Under the pieces are notes generated by a model, which saw only the letters and a list, made by a program, of their open reading frames with translations, made no database searches and was not told the DNA's origin. From NCBI GenBank assembly GCA_947591105.1, contig CANQDL010000001.1:1-64000 (forward strand): DNA of 64,000 bases, written 5' to 3'. Below, one piece after another: positions 49,128-56,717 of the stretch. Each line of letters opens with the position of its first letter. Positions within the stretch are counted from its first letter, which is position 1. The translations under genes were made by a program, and so were the position numbers. Source of the DNA: an uncultured Oscillospiraceae bacterium. Its GTDB lineage: Bacteria > Bacillota > Clostridia > Oscillospirales > Oscillospiraceae.

Positions 49128-49781
49128 ATGAAAATCAAAAACATAGCGGCGATATGCAAAAGGAACAAGTGTGTCACGGTGTTCGACAGGTACGGGCGGG
49201 ACGGGAGCCTGACCCAGTACATCGGTGACGGGGGGGCACTCTATCCCGTCACCGGCCTCCCGGAACTGGATGGGGAGAGCGTCTTGACGATTTTCGATGT
49301 CCCGGAGAAAGACCGGGAGAAATACATCGTGCAGGAGCGGGATGTCCCGCCCGGGATCAACTTCGAGGATATAGACCCGTCGGAGAAGGTGGTCGAGGGC
49401 CGCACGATTGCCATTGTCTGTTCCGGGCGGGTGCTGAAACCGCTGCAGACCTCGAAGGGGCTGGTGTTCATAGAGAGCCGGTATCTGTCCCCTATGTCTG
49501 ACGTTATGGACGTGCTGGAACTGTACGAGCGGACCACCTCCGCCGGGCAGCCGTACATTGTGGCGAAGGCCGGGCTTTTGCTCCAGGCCGTGATTATGCC
49601 CTTCGACGTGATAAACCAGCAGTTCGTGGATCAGATGCGGGAACTGACGAGGATGTGTGGGCTGGCCCTCGACATCAAGAGGGCAGCCGGAGCGGCCTCC
49701 GCCACTATGCAGCCGGAACAGTATTCGATGGATGTGGACCCGGCCACCGGCGAGGTCGTGAAGGGGGAAGCCGATACATGA
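49128..49781 (+). CDS. Hypothetical phage protein
   Basis: This 217-residue protein starts at ATG 49128 behind AAGGAG. It shows alternating strands (CVTVFDRYGRDGSLTQYIGD, RTIAIVCSGRVLKPLQTSKG) and a helical C-terminus. It resembles conserved prophage proteins that I cannot name. Its stop overlaps the next start. Confidence 0.65.
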   Translation: MKIKNIAAICKRNKCVTVFDRYGRDGSLTQYIGDGGALYPVTGLPELDGESVLTIFDVPEKDREKYIVQERDVPPGINFEDIDPSEKVVEGRTIAIVCSGRVLKPLQTSKGLVFIESRYLSPMSDVMDVLELYERTTSAGQPYIVAKAGLLLQAVIMPFDVINQQFVDQMRELTRMCGLALDIKRAAGAASATMQPEQYSMDVDPATGEVVKGEADT

Positions 49782-50248
49782 TGGTATTGCAAGGCGTGGG
49801 CCTCATGGAGAACTCCGTGGAGAGCATAGAGGCGGACACCGCCGGCGGGTCATACTGCATCGTCGTGGGGATGAAATCCGGGGCGGTGAAGAGGTTCGCG
49901 TTTGAGACGCTGGGAGAGCGGGACTCCGGGATGGAGTTGATTATGAAGCATATGAAAGCATACCAGCGCCAGCAGGGAGAGATCGTGCCGGACTCATTCA
50001 GAATTGATATGAGGCAAACAGATGGAAGATGGTTTTTGCAGGCTTGCCAAGGATTTTGCCCGGGCAGGGGTCACGACGGCGGAGGCGGCGGAGGCGGCGG
50101 AGGCGGCGGAGGCGTTCAACCGGGCGGCCCGGCTGATGCCGCCGCCAGGCCAGGCGGAGATCGTGGCGGTGAGGATGAATCCGACACTGACCCGTTTTCA
50201 GAAATGGCGGATAATCCGGCAGATCAAAAAAGGAAGGTGAAAAAATGA
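49778..50248 (+). CDS. Hypothetical phage protein with a glycine-run tail
   Basis: ATG 49778 overlaps the preceding stop (ATGA) and gives up to 156 residues. Residues 1-87 look normal (ENSVESIEADTAGGSYCIVV, MELIMKHMKAYQRQQGEIV). From about residue 100 it reads a glycine run created by a GC-rich repeat that encodes Ala/Glu in another frame. The natural C-terminus may be shorter, with an indel near 50,020. Confidence 0.6.
   Translation: MMVLQGVGLMENSVESIEADTAGGSYCIVVGMKSGAVKRFAFETLGERDSGMELIMKHMKAYQRQQGEIVPDSFRIDMRQTDGRWFLQACQGFCPGRGHDGGGGGGGGGGGGVQPGGPADAAARPGGDRGGEDESDTDPFSEMADNPADQKRKVKK
50022..50240 (+). CDS. Small helical phage protein
   Basis: This 72-residue frame from ATG 50022 (GAGG 8 bases upstream) has MEDGFCRLAKDFARAGVTTA, an AEA repeat and MNPTLTRFQKWRIIRQIKK. 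It looks more natural than the overlapping glycine-rich frame. Not recognised. Confidence 0.6.
   Translation: MEDGFCRLAKDFARAGVTTAEAAEAAEAAEAFNRAARLMPPPGQAEIVAVRMNPTLTRFQKWRIIRQIKKGR
50078..50113 (+). repeat. Tandem 9-bp repeat, four copies
   Basis: GGCGGAGGC is repeated four times without change. In one frame it gives AEA repeats, in the overlapping frame a glycine run. Confidence 0.9.
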
Positions 50249-50952
50249 ACGGGCCTATTTACACGCCGTCCGGGGCGGCGAAAGAGTACGGGGACTATGC
50301 GCTGAACATCTACACGGGATGCCCGCATAGGTGCTGGTATTGCTTCGCCCCGGGCGTCCTGCATAGGGACAAGGAAGAGTTTTACAGCCATGTGGAGCCG
50401 CGGAAGAACATCATTGGGAAGGTGAAGTTGCAGCTGGAGCGGGAGGACTTCTCCGGGAAAACCGTCCACCTGTGCTTCACCTGTGACCCCTATCCGACGG
50501 GGCATGACAGCGCCGCCACCCGGGAGGTCATAAAGCTATTGAAGGCCGCCGGCGCCCATGTGCAGATATTGACGAAGGGAGACGGCAGCCGGGACTTCGA
50601 CCTACTGGATGCAGGGGATTGGTACGGGATCACGCTGGACGGCGGCAGTATATGGTCCGCCCCGGGCGCGAAGTGGCCCAGCGAGCGGAGGAAGGCGGCG
50701 AAGGCGGCCCACGAGGCTGGAATAAAGACGTGGGTATCTTTTGAGCCGGTCACGGATGCGGAGTCCGTGTTGAGGCTGATCGAGAACGTAAGCTGGTGGG
50801 CGGACAAGGTGAAGATCGGAAAACTGAATTATCACCCGTCGGACATCGACTGGGCGGACTTCGGGGAGCGGGCTGAGGAACTGTGTCAAGACCTGGGCCT
50901 GGACTACTACATAAAAGAATCACTCCGCCGGGAGATGGGGGGTAAGACGTGA
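50245..50952 (+). CDS. Radical SAM protein, photoproduct-lyase-like
   Basis: This 235-residue protein has GCPHRCWYCFAP near residues 25-36, the CxxxCxxC [4Fe-4S] motif (C26, C30, C33). VHLCFTCDPYP, LTKGDGSRD, GITLDG and VSFEPVTDAESVLRLIE follow, a barrel resembling SPL-like radical SAM proteins. Such enzymes generate a deoxyadenosyl radical; the substrate is unknown. In a phage early operon it could modify nucleic acid or a base precursor. ATG 50245 overlaps the preceding stop. Confidence 0.85.
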   Translation: MNGPIYTPSGAAKEYGDYALNIYTGCPHRCWYCFAPGVLHRDKEEFYSHVEPRKNIIGKVKLQLEREDFSGKTVHLCFTCDPYPTGHDSAATREVIKLLKAAGAHVQILTKGDGSRDFDLLDAGDWYGITLDGGSIWSAPGAKWPSERRKAAKAAHEAGIKTWVSFEPVTDAESVLRLIENVSWWADKVKIGKLNYHPSDIDWADFGERAEELCQDLGLDYYIKESLRREMGGKT

Positions 50953-51203
50953 GGGGGCTGACACAAGAGGCGCTGGCCAAGGCCCGTAAAATTTGCACCA
51001 TGGGCGGATGCCTGGACTTCGGGGCGGCCTGTTTGCGGTGCGGGTTCGAGCGCCGGGAGGCGGAGTTCCGGCGGGCCTTGCCGATGATCCGGGGAGAAGA
51101 TGGTCTCCGCCGGAAGTACACCGGGAAGAAACCGGCCACGACGCCGGTGGAGCCGGAGGCCGAACAGGAGCCGGAGCCGGCCCAGGAGACAACCGGGGAA
51201 TGA
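50949..51203 (+). CDS. Small cysteine-containing phage protein
   Basis: GTG 50949 overlaps the radical SAM stop and gives 84 residues. The first half (KICTMGGCLDFGAACLRCGF) has four cysteines, the second half is a Pro/Glu tail. It may be a metal-binding partner of the radical SAM protein, by position only. Confidence 0.6.
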   Translation: MRGLTQEALAKARKICTMGGCLDFGAACLRCGFERREAEFRRALPMIRGEDGLRRKYTGKKPATTPVEPEAEQEPEPAQETTGE

Positions 51204-51220
51204 GGACGCCGACAAGAAAG

Positions 51221-51239
51221 CCGCCCCGCCATGGGGCGG
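51221..51239 (+). terminator. Intergenic hairpin
   Basis: CCGCCCC (51221-51227) and GGGGCGG (51233-51239) form a 7-bp stem with a 5-base loop and no U-run. It may modulate translation of the next gene. Confidence 0.4.
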
Positions 51240-51269
51240 TGCTGAAATATCTGAAAGGAGGAACGAACG

Positions 51270-51635
51270 ATGGGAGAAGAAAATAAGAGCGAGGGCAGGT
51301 TTTACGTCACCGGCCCGAACGGAGAGATTACGACCATGGGAGAAGTAGAGGACTTGCCGGAACTGATCGGGAAGATGCCGGAGGAGCCGACGCGCATCCG
51401 CTTCGGGGATTTGGAGTGGGAGATCAAGGTCCCTATCCCGAAGGTTTTGCGGTGCAAGAGCCGGAAGCGCATCATAAAGCTACTTATGAGCACGGGGATG
51501 CCCCGGAACACGGCCACGAAGCTGGCGGCGGCCATGTACATCTATGGCGTGAAGTATCAAGATGGATGGCTGACCTTCCTTTACCGGCATCTCCAGGCAT
51601 ACAACGCCGCCAGGCAGGAAGGAGCAGGCGCATGA
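51270..51635 (+). CDS. Hypothetical phage protein
   Basis: This 121-residue protein starts at ATG 51270 after AAAGGAGG. The N-terminal half has strands (GRFYVTGPNGEITTMGEV), the second half basic helices (VLRCKSRKRIIKLLMSTGMP). Nucleic-acid binding is possible. Not recognised. Confidence 0.65.
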   Translation: MGEENKSEGRFYVTGPNGEITTMGEVEDLPELIGKMPEEPTRIRFGDLEWEIKVPIPKVLRCKSRKRIIKLLMSTGMPRNTATKLAAAMYIYGVKYQDGWLTFLYRHLQAYNAARQEGAGA

Positions 51636-52009
51636 TGAAGGCCGGGGAGCGGGACGCCGCCGGGGAAGGCATAGAGGAGGACAGCATCCGGGAGGAAATA
51701 AAGGAGGCGTTCCGCCGGTTAATGACTGCGGACATGGAGAAAACCGCGGAAGAGGTGGCGAAGGTATGCGCGGAGTACGGCATGACGGCGGCGGAGCTCA
51801 TGGGGCTGGTAAAGGGATGCGGGTACAGCCTGGAGGGAACGATGCACGAACTCATGGAAAAGGCCGGGGTGTTCGCCAAGAATCGCCGGGGGCCAACGGG
51901 ATTTGAGGGGAAGCACCCACCGATGGACACGCGCCCGAAGTACACTCCCACGGACAGAACGGGCGGGAGGAAAAAGAAACACGGGCGCGAGAAAGGGAGA
52001 AAGCTATGA
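51632..52009 (+). CDS. Hypothetical phage protein
   Basis: This 125-residue protein is helical (IREEIKEAFRRLMTADMEKT) with a very basic tail (RTGGRKKKHGREKGRKL). ATG 51632 overlaps the preceding stop. Not recognised; a nucleic-acid-binding tail is plausible. Confidence 0.65.
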   Translation: MMKAGERDAAGEGIEEDSIREEIKEAFRRLMTADMEKTAEEVAKVCAEYGMTAAELMGLVKGCGYSLEGTMHELMEKAGVFAKNRRGPTGFEGKHPPMDTRPKYTPTDRTGGRKKKHGREKGRKL

Positions 52010-52755
52010 ACAGAGAGATCAAGACGCTCATGGATGCGGCGGAGATATGCGGAGAGAGGCACAACCAGGCGGCGGAGGATGTGAATTATCACCCATGCGT
52101 CGGATGCCCTTTAAGGGGAGTGACGTGCGCGGAGATCACCGCCGGGAAGCCGGGAGCCACCGCCATGATCCAGAGGTTTTGGGTGGTGGACACGCTTCGG
52201 AAGGCCGCCGAGGCCGGCGCTGAAGGCGGGAAGATGACCACAGACGAAGCGTGGGCGAACCTGTCAGCACGGACGAAGAAGTACGCCCTGGAGAACGGGT
52301 TCACGCCCGAAGATATAGCGGCGGATGTTATGGCGTTTGAAGCCCTTCGGAAGATGGGCCAGGCGGAAAAGGCGTGGGACGGCGACACGCTGGGGACGGA
52401 GATCGTGTGGGAAATGCTGACGAATCCGAACCTGGAAAAGAAGGGGCCTGTCAAGGTGTACCTCGCCGGGCCGATGACTGGGAACCCGGAGAGCGGGAAA
52501 CAATTCGCCGCCGCCGAGCGGGTCCGCGGCCTACGGTGCGCCCGGTTCGTGGTGCTGAATCCGCGGGAGTTGCCGGATGGGATGTCCCGGGCGGAGTATA
52601 TGCGGATATGCTTCGCCATGATAGACACGGCGGACATCGTGCTATTCCTGGATGGCTGGGAGAAATCCGCAGGGGCACAGGTGGAGAGGGCATACTGTGA
52701 CTATATCGGGAAGCCGGTTATCAAGATGCCGGCGGAAAGGGATGGGGCCGTATGA
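52006..52755 (+). CDS. DUF4406-containing phage protein
   Basis: This 249-residue protein has an N-terminal helical region with a Cys cluster (HPCVGCPLRGVTC). The C-terminal domain (about 148-245, VKVYLAGPMTGNPESGKQF, VVLNPRELPDGMSR, ADIVLFLDGWEKSAGAQVER) matches DUF4406, related to nucleoside deoxyribosyltransferases. The family may act on nucleosides, but activity in phages is not established. Confidence 0.82.
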   Translation: MNREIKTLMDAAEICGERHNQAAEDVNYHPCVGCPLRGVTCAEITAGKPGATAMIQRFWVVDTLRKAAEAGAEGGKMTTDEAWANLSARTKKYALENGFTPEDIAADVMAFEALRKMGQAEKAWDGDTLGTEIVWEMLTNPNLEKKGPVKVYLAGPMTGNPESGKQFAAAERVRGLRCARFVVLNPRELPDGMSRAEYMRICFAMIDTADIVLFLDGWEKSAGAQVERAYCDYIGKPVIKMPAERDGAV

Positions 52756-53159
52756 CCTGGGCCGGAGATCACAGGAAGAAGTGGACGCCGGAAGAGCGGG
52801 CCGCGATCCATGGAAAGACCGGCGGACGGTGCGCCTATTGCGGAGAGCCGATCACCATCCGGGGGATGCAGGTGGATCACGTTATCCCGATGGAGTTTTA
52901 CCGGGTGTATGCCGCCGAGGGGAAGGATCTGAACGACGTGGACAACCTTCTCCCGGCCTGTAAAAGCTGTAACAATTACAAGAGGTCTCTGACGCTGGAC
53001 AAGTTCCGCCTGGCCCTGGAGAGGATGCCGATGGTGCTGGCACGGGACAGTGTTACATACAGGATCGCCGCCCGGTTCGGGCTGGTGATCCCAGCGCCTC
53101 ACGCGGTCAAATTCTACTTCGAGCAGATGCAGGAAGGAGCGGGCCATGACGATCCGTGA
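52752..53159 (+). CDS. HNH endonuclease
   Basis: This 135-residue protein has CAYCGEP, MQVDHVIPMEFYR and NLLPACKSCNNYK, giving the HNH core with two zinc-type cysteine pairs. It may nick DNA in recombination, packaging or competition. It overlaps the neighbours at both ends. Confidence 0.88.
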   Translation: MTWAGDHRKKWTPEERAAIHGKTGGRCAYCGEPITIRGMQVDHVIPMEFYRVYAAEGKDLNDVDNLLPACKSCNNYKRSLTLDKFRLALERMPMVLARDSVTYRIAARFGLVIPAPHAVKFYFEQMQEGAGHDDP

Positions 53160-53514
53160 GGCGATAAAGGAGGGCATGGCGAGCCTAAACGCCCCGATGG
53201 CGGAGACCGTACAGATAAGCCGGGAGGCGCTGGCCCACATACTGGAACACGCAGAGATGGACCTGATCCCTGACTTTGAACAGGAGGCCAGGATCATGTA
53301 CAACCGCCGGATGCTTTGCGAGGAACGCTCGCGGAAGGAGCTCGCCGCCAGGGTGCGGGGTGGCCCGAAGTGTGGGCCGAGTTGTCCCCTGCATATTCTC
53401 CGCCATGACAGGATGACGTGTCGGGATGTGATATTGGAGGATCCGGACAAGTCGGAGGAGATACTGAAATCCGCCGGATATTGGGGAGAGGTTCCGTATG
53501 AATACGGCCTATAA
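53146..53514 (+). CDS. Hypothetical phage protein
   Basis: This 122-residue protein is helical in its first half, with two cysteines in KCGPSCPLHILRHDRMTC. Not recognised. It overlaps the methyltransferase start by 17 bases. Confidence 0.65.
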   Translation: MTIREAIKEGMASLNAPMAETVQISREALAHILEHAEMDLIPDFEQEARIMYNRRMLCEERSRKELAARVRGGPKCGPSCPLHILRHDRMTCRDVILEDPDKSEEILKSAGYWGEVPYEYGL

Positions 53515-54514
53515 CATGGACTGCATGGAGGCCATGAAAGCTATGCCTGACAAGTTCTTTGACCTCGCTGTTGTAGACCCGCCGTATGGTCTCGGAAAGA
53601 AACTTTTGCGTGGAGGGAACACAGGCGTCGCAAAATTCAAAGACCAATATGCTGAAAACGAGTGGGATGATGAAAGACCGCCTAAAGAGTATTTCGACCA
53701 GCTTTTCCGTGTTTCCAAGAATCAGGTAATATGGGGCGCAAATTATTTCATTGACTATCTCCGCCCGTCAAGAGGCATTATCGCATGGGACAAGAATCTA
53801 GGCGAGCCTCTTAATTTCAGTCATTGGGAAATGGCATGGACATCCTTTGATTGCATAGCGAGAAAGGTGACAATCAGGAGTAATACGGGAGACAGAATCC
53901 ATCCAACGCAAAAGCCGGTGGCGCTATACCGCTGGATATTCCAGCATTACGCCCGCCCGGGAGATAAGATACTGGACACACACCTGGGGAGCGGATCCAG
54001 CCGGATCGCGGCCCATGAGGCCGGGCTGGACTTCATGGGCTTCGAGATAGACCCGGATTATTTTGCCGGGGCGCTGGAGCGGTACGAGGCCGCCGAGGCG
54101 CAGATGTCGATGTTTGTCCAGACCGCCGAGCGGGAGCCGCCGTTTGAAGAGATCGCCAGGGCCTGGGCGGTGACGCGGGGGGTAGCCTTCGGAAGAGGAT
54201 ACACCGCCGGCGCGAAAAGGCTGATCGGAGGGGGCCGTGGCTGGCCCCTTCCCATGAACCTTTTCACACCTATACATTATTTAATATGCGCGTGCGCGTG
54301 TATTTTTTCCGGCTTGGTAAGGGCGGGATTTAGGCGCAAGGGGGAAAATCATGGAAAAGACAGAGTGGTACATCCGGGAGTACAAGTGTGCAAACGGGGT
54401 TTGTGTCAAGACGAAGTTCCCGGCCACCAGGGACGACGGGATCAGAATTGGGTCCCGTCGTTACCAGCGGGAACTTCGGCGGGCAGAAAAGAACGCCACG
54501 GAGGCAAAGCATGA
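53498..54514 (+). CDS. Site-specific DNA methyltransferase (N4/N6 type), mosaic with extended C-terminus
   Basis: MNTAYNMDCMEAMKAMPDKF is followed by AVVDPPYGLGKK (catalytic DPPY near residues 27-30) and a C-terminal SAM-binding DTHLGSGSSRIAAHEAGLDF near 165. This is the beta-class order. Bases 53515-53920 are clearly less GC-rich than the following part, which suggests recombination within the gene. Family members usually end near residue 215; here the frame runs 120 codons further, the last 55 overlapping the Rep-like gene. A lost stop codon is likely. Confidence 0.85.
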   Translation: MNTAYNMDCMEAMKAMPDKFFDLAVVDPPYGLGKKLLRGGNTGVAKFKDQYAENEWDDERPPKEYFDQLFRVSKNQVIWGANYFIDYLRPSRGIIAWDKNLGEPLNFSHWEMAWTSFDCIARKVTIRSNTGDRIHPTQKPVALYRWIFQHYARPGDKILDTHLGSGSSRIAAHEAGLDFMGFEIDPDYFAGALERYEAAEAQMSMFVQTAEREPPFEEIARAWAVTRGVAFGRGYTAGAKRLIGGGRGWPLPMNLFTPIHYLICACACIFSGLVRAGFRRKGENHGKDRVVHPGVQVCKRGLCQDEVPGHQGRRDQNWVPSLPAGTSAGRKERHGGKA

Positions 54515-55199
54515 GGCCGCCCGGTCTCTTAACAACAACTTCCTCGCCGGGGTGGATAAATACCTGGGGATGGATTACGACGATAAAGCCATGGCGAGGC
54601 TATGCCGGAGAATAGGCATCCCCGAGGAAGATATACCAGCCTTCCTCCATGCGGCCCTGGAAGAGAAGAACGAGGCCGCCCGGATGGCGCTGTACCTGTC
54701 AGCGGATAAAGAGTTTGAGAATTTTATCGACCGGGCAAGGAGGGCCTGTGCAGCCGCCGGTGTGGAGTTCCGCTATTTTTGGGTGACGAGCGACCTTGAC
54801 GGACACAGCCTCCAGCCGGTCCGAGTGCATCATCATATGGTCGCGAACAAGGAGGCGGCGGAGATATGCGCCGCGAAGTGGAACGCCGGGGAGACATGGG
54901 ACAAGAAACTATATGGCGCACACCACGGGGATTTGACGGAACTGGCGGAGTACATGATCTCCCAGGTTAGGAGCATACCGGGAAAGAAGCGGTATCACCC
55001 GAGCCGGACGCTGAAGAAGCCGAAGCCGACGAAGCCGATCAAGGCCAGGAACCCGGCGGCGGAGTTGCGTGTCCCGAAGGGGTGCGAGCTCATATGGCGG
55101 TCAGAGAACTATGCGGGCCGCCCGCAGCAGCTTCGATATTACAGACCGTCAGGCAGCGGAACGAGGGGGGGAGAAGATGATGAAGATGAAGGCGACTGA
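54351..55199 (+). CDS. HUH Rep-like phage replication protein
   Basis: This 282-residue protein has PVRVHHHMVANKEAA with an HUH-type histidine motif at 160-162. A helical segment follows, with tyrosine 201 in AEYMISQVRSIPGKKRY and a lysine context typical of rolling-circle initiators. YWTS-like RYFWVTSDLDGH precedes it. The N-terminus (TEWYIREYKCANGVCVKTKF) and tail (ELRVPKGCELIWRSENY) match a family of Firmicute prophage proteins. It probably nicks DNA to start replication. No helicase or polymerase gene is nearby. Confidence 0.75.
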   Translation: MEKTEWYIREYKCANGVCVKTKFPATRDDGIRIGSRRYQRELRRAEKNATEAKHEAARSLNNNFLAGVDKYLGMDYDDKAMARLCRRIGIPEEDIPAFLHAALEEKNEAARMALYLSADKEFENFIDRARRACAAAGVEFRYFWVTSDLDGHSLQPVRVHHHMVANKEAAEICAAKWNAGETWDKKLYGAHHGDLTELAEYMISQVRSIPGKKRYHPSRTLKKPKPTKPIKARNPAAELRVPKGCELIWRSENYAGRPQQLRYYRPSGSGTRGGEDDEDEGD

Positions 55200-55386
55200 A
55201 CAGGAGGACCAGCGCCCGGGCGTGGAGATAATCCGGGAAGCCCTGGGGGACGTGAAGAAACTGGTCGAGATCGTGGGCCGGGACTGTCCGCGGGGTCATA
55301 GGCCCGGGGCGGATTGCTACCTGACGAACTGTAAAGAGTGCTGGATGGCATGGCTGGAAGGCCGGGAAAGGAGGGCGGAAGAATGA
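55177..55386 (+). CDS. Small cysteine-containing phage protein
   Basis: ATG 55177 gives 69 residues. DCPRGHRPGADCYLTNCKEC has four cysteines and a histidine, a likely zinc site. It overlaps both neighbours by a few bases. Confidence 0.65.
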   Translation: MMKMKATEQEDQRPGVEIIREALGDVKKLVEIVGRDCPRGHRPGADCYLTNCKECWMAWLEGRERRAEE

Positions 55387-55802
55387 GCAAAGACAGGGAT
55401 GGATGGCGGTCGTATATGAAGAAGATGATAAGAAAATTCCCGGGTCGTGCCAGGGAACTGAACGACCTCCAGAGCGTACAGATCACAGCGAAGTATAACA
55501 GCGAGCCGAAGGGCGGCGGTGAAGCGCGGACAACGGAGAACATAGCGTTGCGCCAGCTTCCACCGTTAGATCAAGAGGAGTATGATGCCGTTCGGCGGGC
55601 TCTGGATGCGGTGCAGATGAAGATGGATGGCCCGCAGAGGTTGATGATGATCCGGCTGGTGTACTGGGAGGAAGTTTACAATCTGAAGGAGGCTTGCGAT
55701 GTGATCGGGTGCTCATACTCAACCATCAAGCGATGGAATGTGGAATTGATTAACTCTGTGGCGAGGAACTTCGGGCCATTCAAGGGCTTGTTGGAAATAT
55801 GA
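55383..55802 (+). CDS. ArpU/sigma-region-4-like phage regulator
   Basis: ATG 55383 gives 139 residues. The C-terminal half (QRLMMIRLVYWEEVYNLKEA, CDVIGCSYSTIKRWNVELIN) is a sigma70 region-4-type helix-turn-helix, as in ArpU/RinA-like late regulators. Being the last early gene before the packaging genes, it probably activates late transcription. Confidence 0.78.
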   Translation: MSKDRDGWRSYMKKMIRKFPGRARELNDLQSVQITAKYNSEPKGGGEARTTENIALRQLPPLDQEEYDAVRRALDAVQMKMDGPQRLMMIRLVYWEEVYNLKEACDVIGCSYSTIKRWNVELINSVARNFGPFKGLLEI

Positions 55803-55848
55803 GCCTTATGAGCCAACAATCCGTGCTATTATGATACCGTGAAGAAAT

Positions 55849-55883
55849 CGGGACAGGCGCGGAGCGATCCACCGCCTGTCCCG
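55849..55883 (+). terminator. Hairpin before the late genes
   Basis: CGGGACAGGCG (55849-55859) and CGCCTGTCCCG (55873-55883) are perfect complements. It separates early from late genes. No U-run, so it could be a leader structure or a processing or regulatory site. Confidence 0.55.
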
Positions 55884-55913
55884 TCTGCATCGGAGGCCGG
55901 GAAGGAGCACAGG

Positions 55914-56237
55914 ATGGCGAGGCCATTTGCGGAAGCGTTCTATAATTCGGCAGCCTGGCGGAAGTGCAGGACGGCGTACATCAACCGGCGGATAGCGATT
56001 GATGGCGGCCTGTGCGAAGTCTGTCACCGGGAACTGGGCTATATTGTCCACCACAAGATATGGCTGACCGAAGAGAACATCAACGATCCAGAGGTCACAC
56101 TGAACGCGGACAACCTCCGCTTCGAGTGCCTTCAATGTCATAACCTGGAGGAGCCAGACGGCGGGAGGAAAACCGCCGGGCGGGAGAATCAATACACATT
56201 CGACGCGGACGGGCAGATCGTCCCACTCCCCCCCTAA
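55914..56237 (+). CDS. HNH endonuclease at the packaging locus
   Basis: ATG 55914 (GAAGGAG upstream) gives 107 residues. FYNSAAWRKCR, CEVCHRELGYIVHHKIWLT and FECLQCHNLEE form the phage HNH family that sits next to terminase genes and is needed for cos cleavage in HK97-like phages. The longer in-frame start at 55839 lacks a ribosome site. Confidence 0.88.
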   Translation: MARPFAEAFYNSAAWRKCRTAYINRRIAIDGGLCEVCHRELGYIVHHKIWLTEENINDPEVTLNADNLRFECLQCHNLEEPDGGRKTAGRENQYTFDADGQIVPLPP

Positions 56238-56348
56238 AACGAAATCGCCCCCGCCGCTTGGACACCACGGCGCCCCTTACAAAAAACACACAGGCCGCGT
56301 GTATGACCCCCTCCCCATTTTATTTTCAAAGAGCGGAGGCTGAAAAAG
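56238..56348. other. Non-coding gap, possible cos region
   Basis: These 111 bases between the HNH and small terminase genes carry C-runs, an A-run (AAAAAACACACA) and CCCCCTCCCC with no gene. The location is where many HK97-like phages have their cos site, but no symmetrical nick site is visible. Confidence 0.35.
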
Positions 56349-56717
56349 ATGCCGAAAAAGACCAAAATAAACCGCATAAAGGACGAGAAGGCCAGACTTG
56401 AGTACATTTTTTTGGAAATCAAAGGGGAGAAGAAAGCGGTCACGGAAGGGCTGATCGAGCGGGCCTCCTTCATGCGGGTGGAACTGGAGGAAATGGAAAT
56501 CGACCTCCGGGAAAACGGGTACACGGAGGAATTTTCCCAGGGGAATCAAGAGCCGTATGACCGCCTCCGGCCTATTGTGAACGCATACAACACCATGAAC
56601 GCCAACTATCAGAAAATCATCCGGCAGTTGACAGACCTACTCCCCAAAGACCCGCCGGCTGACCCGGAAGGGGGCGGAGATGGCTTTGAGAACTTTGTCT
56701 CCGGGCGGCAGAATTAA
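56349..56717 (+). CDS. Terminase small subunit, P27 family
   Basis: This 122-residue protein has the P27 layout: IKDEKARLEYIFLEI, then LIERASFMRVELEEMEIDLR and a C-terminal NAYNTMNANYQKIIRQLTDL. It recognises phage DNA and regulates the large subunit, whose gene overlaps by 38 bases. Confidence 0.88.
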   Translation: MPKKTKINRIKDEKARLEYIFLEIKGEKKAVTEGLIERASFMRVELEEMEIDLRENGYTEEFSQGNQEPYDRLRPIVNAYNTMNANYQKIIRQLTDLLPKDPPADPEGGGDGFENFVSGRQN

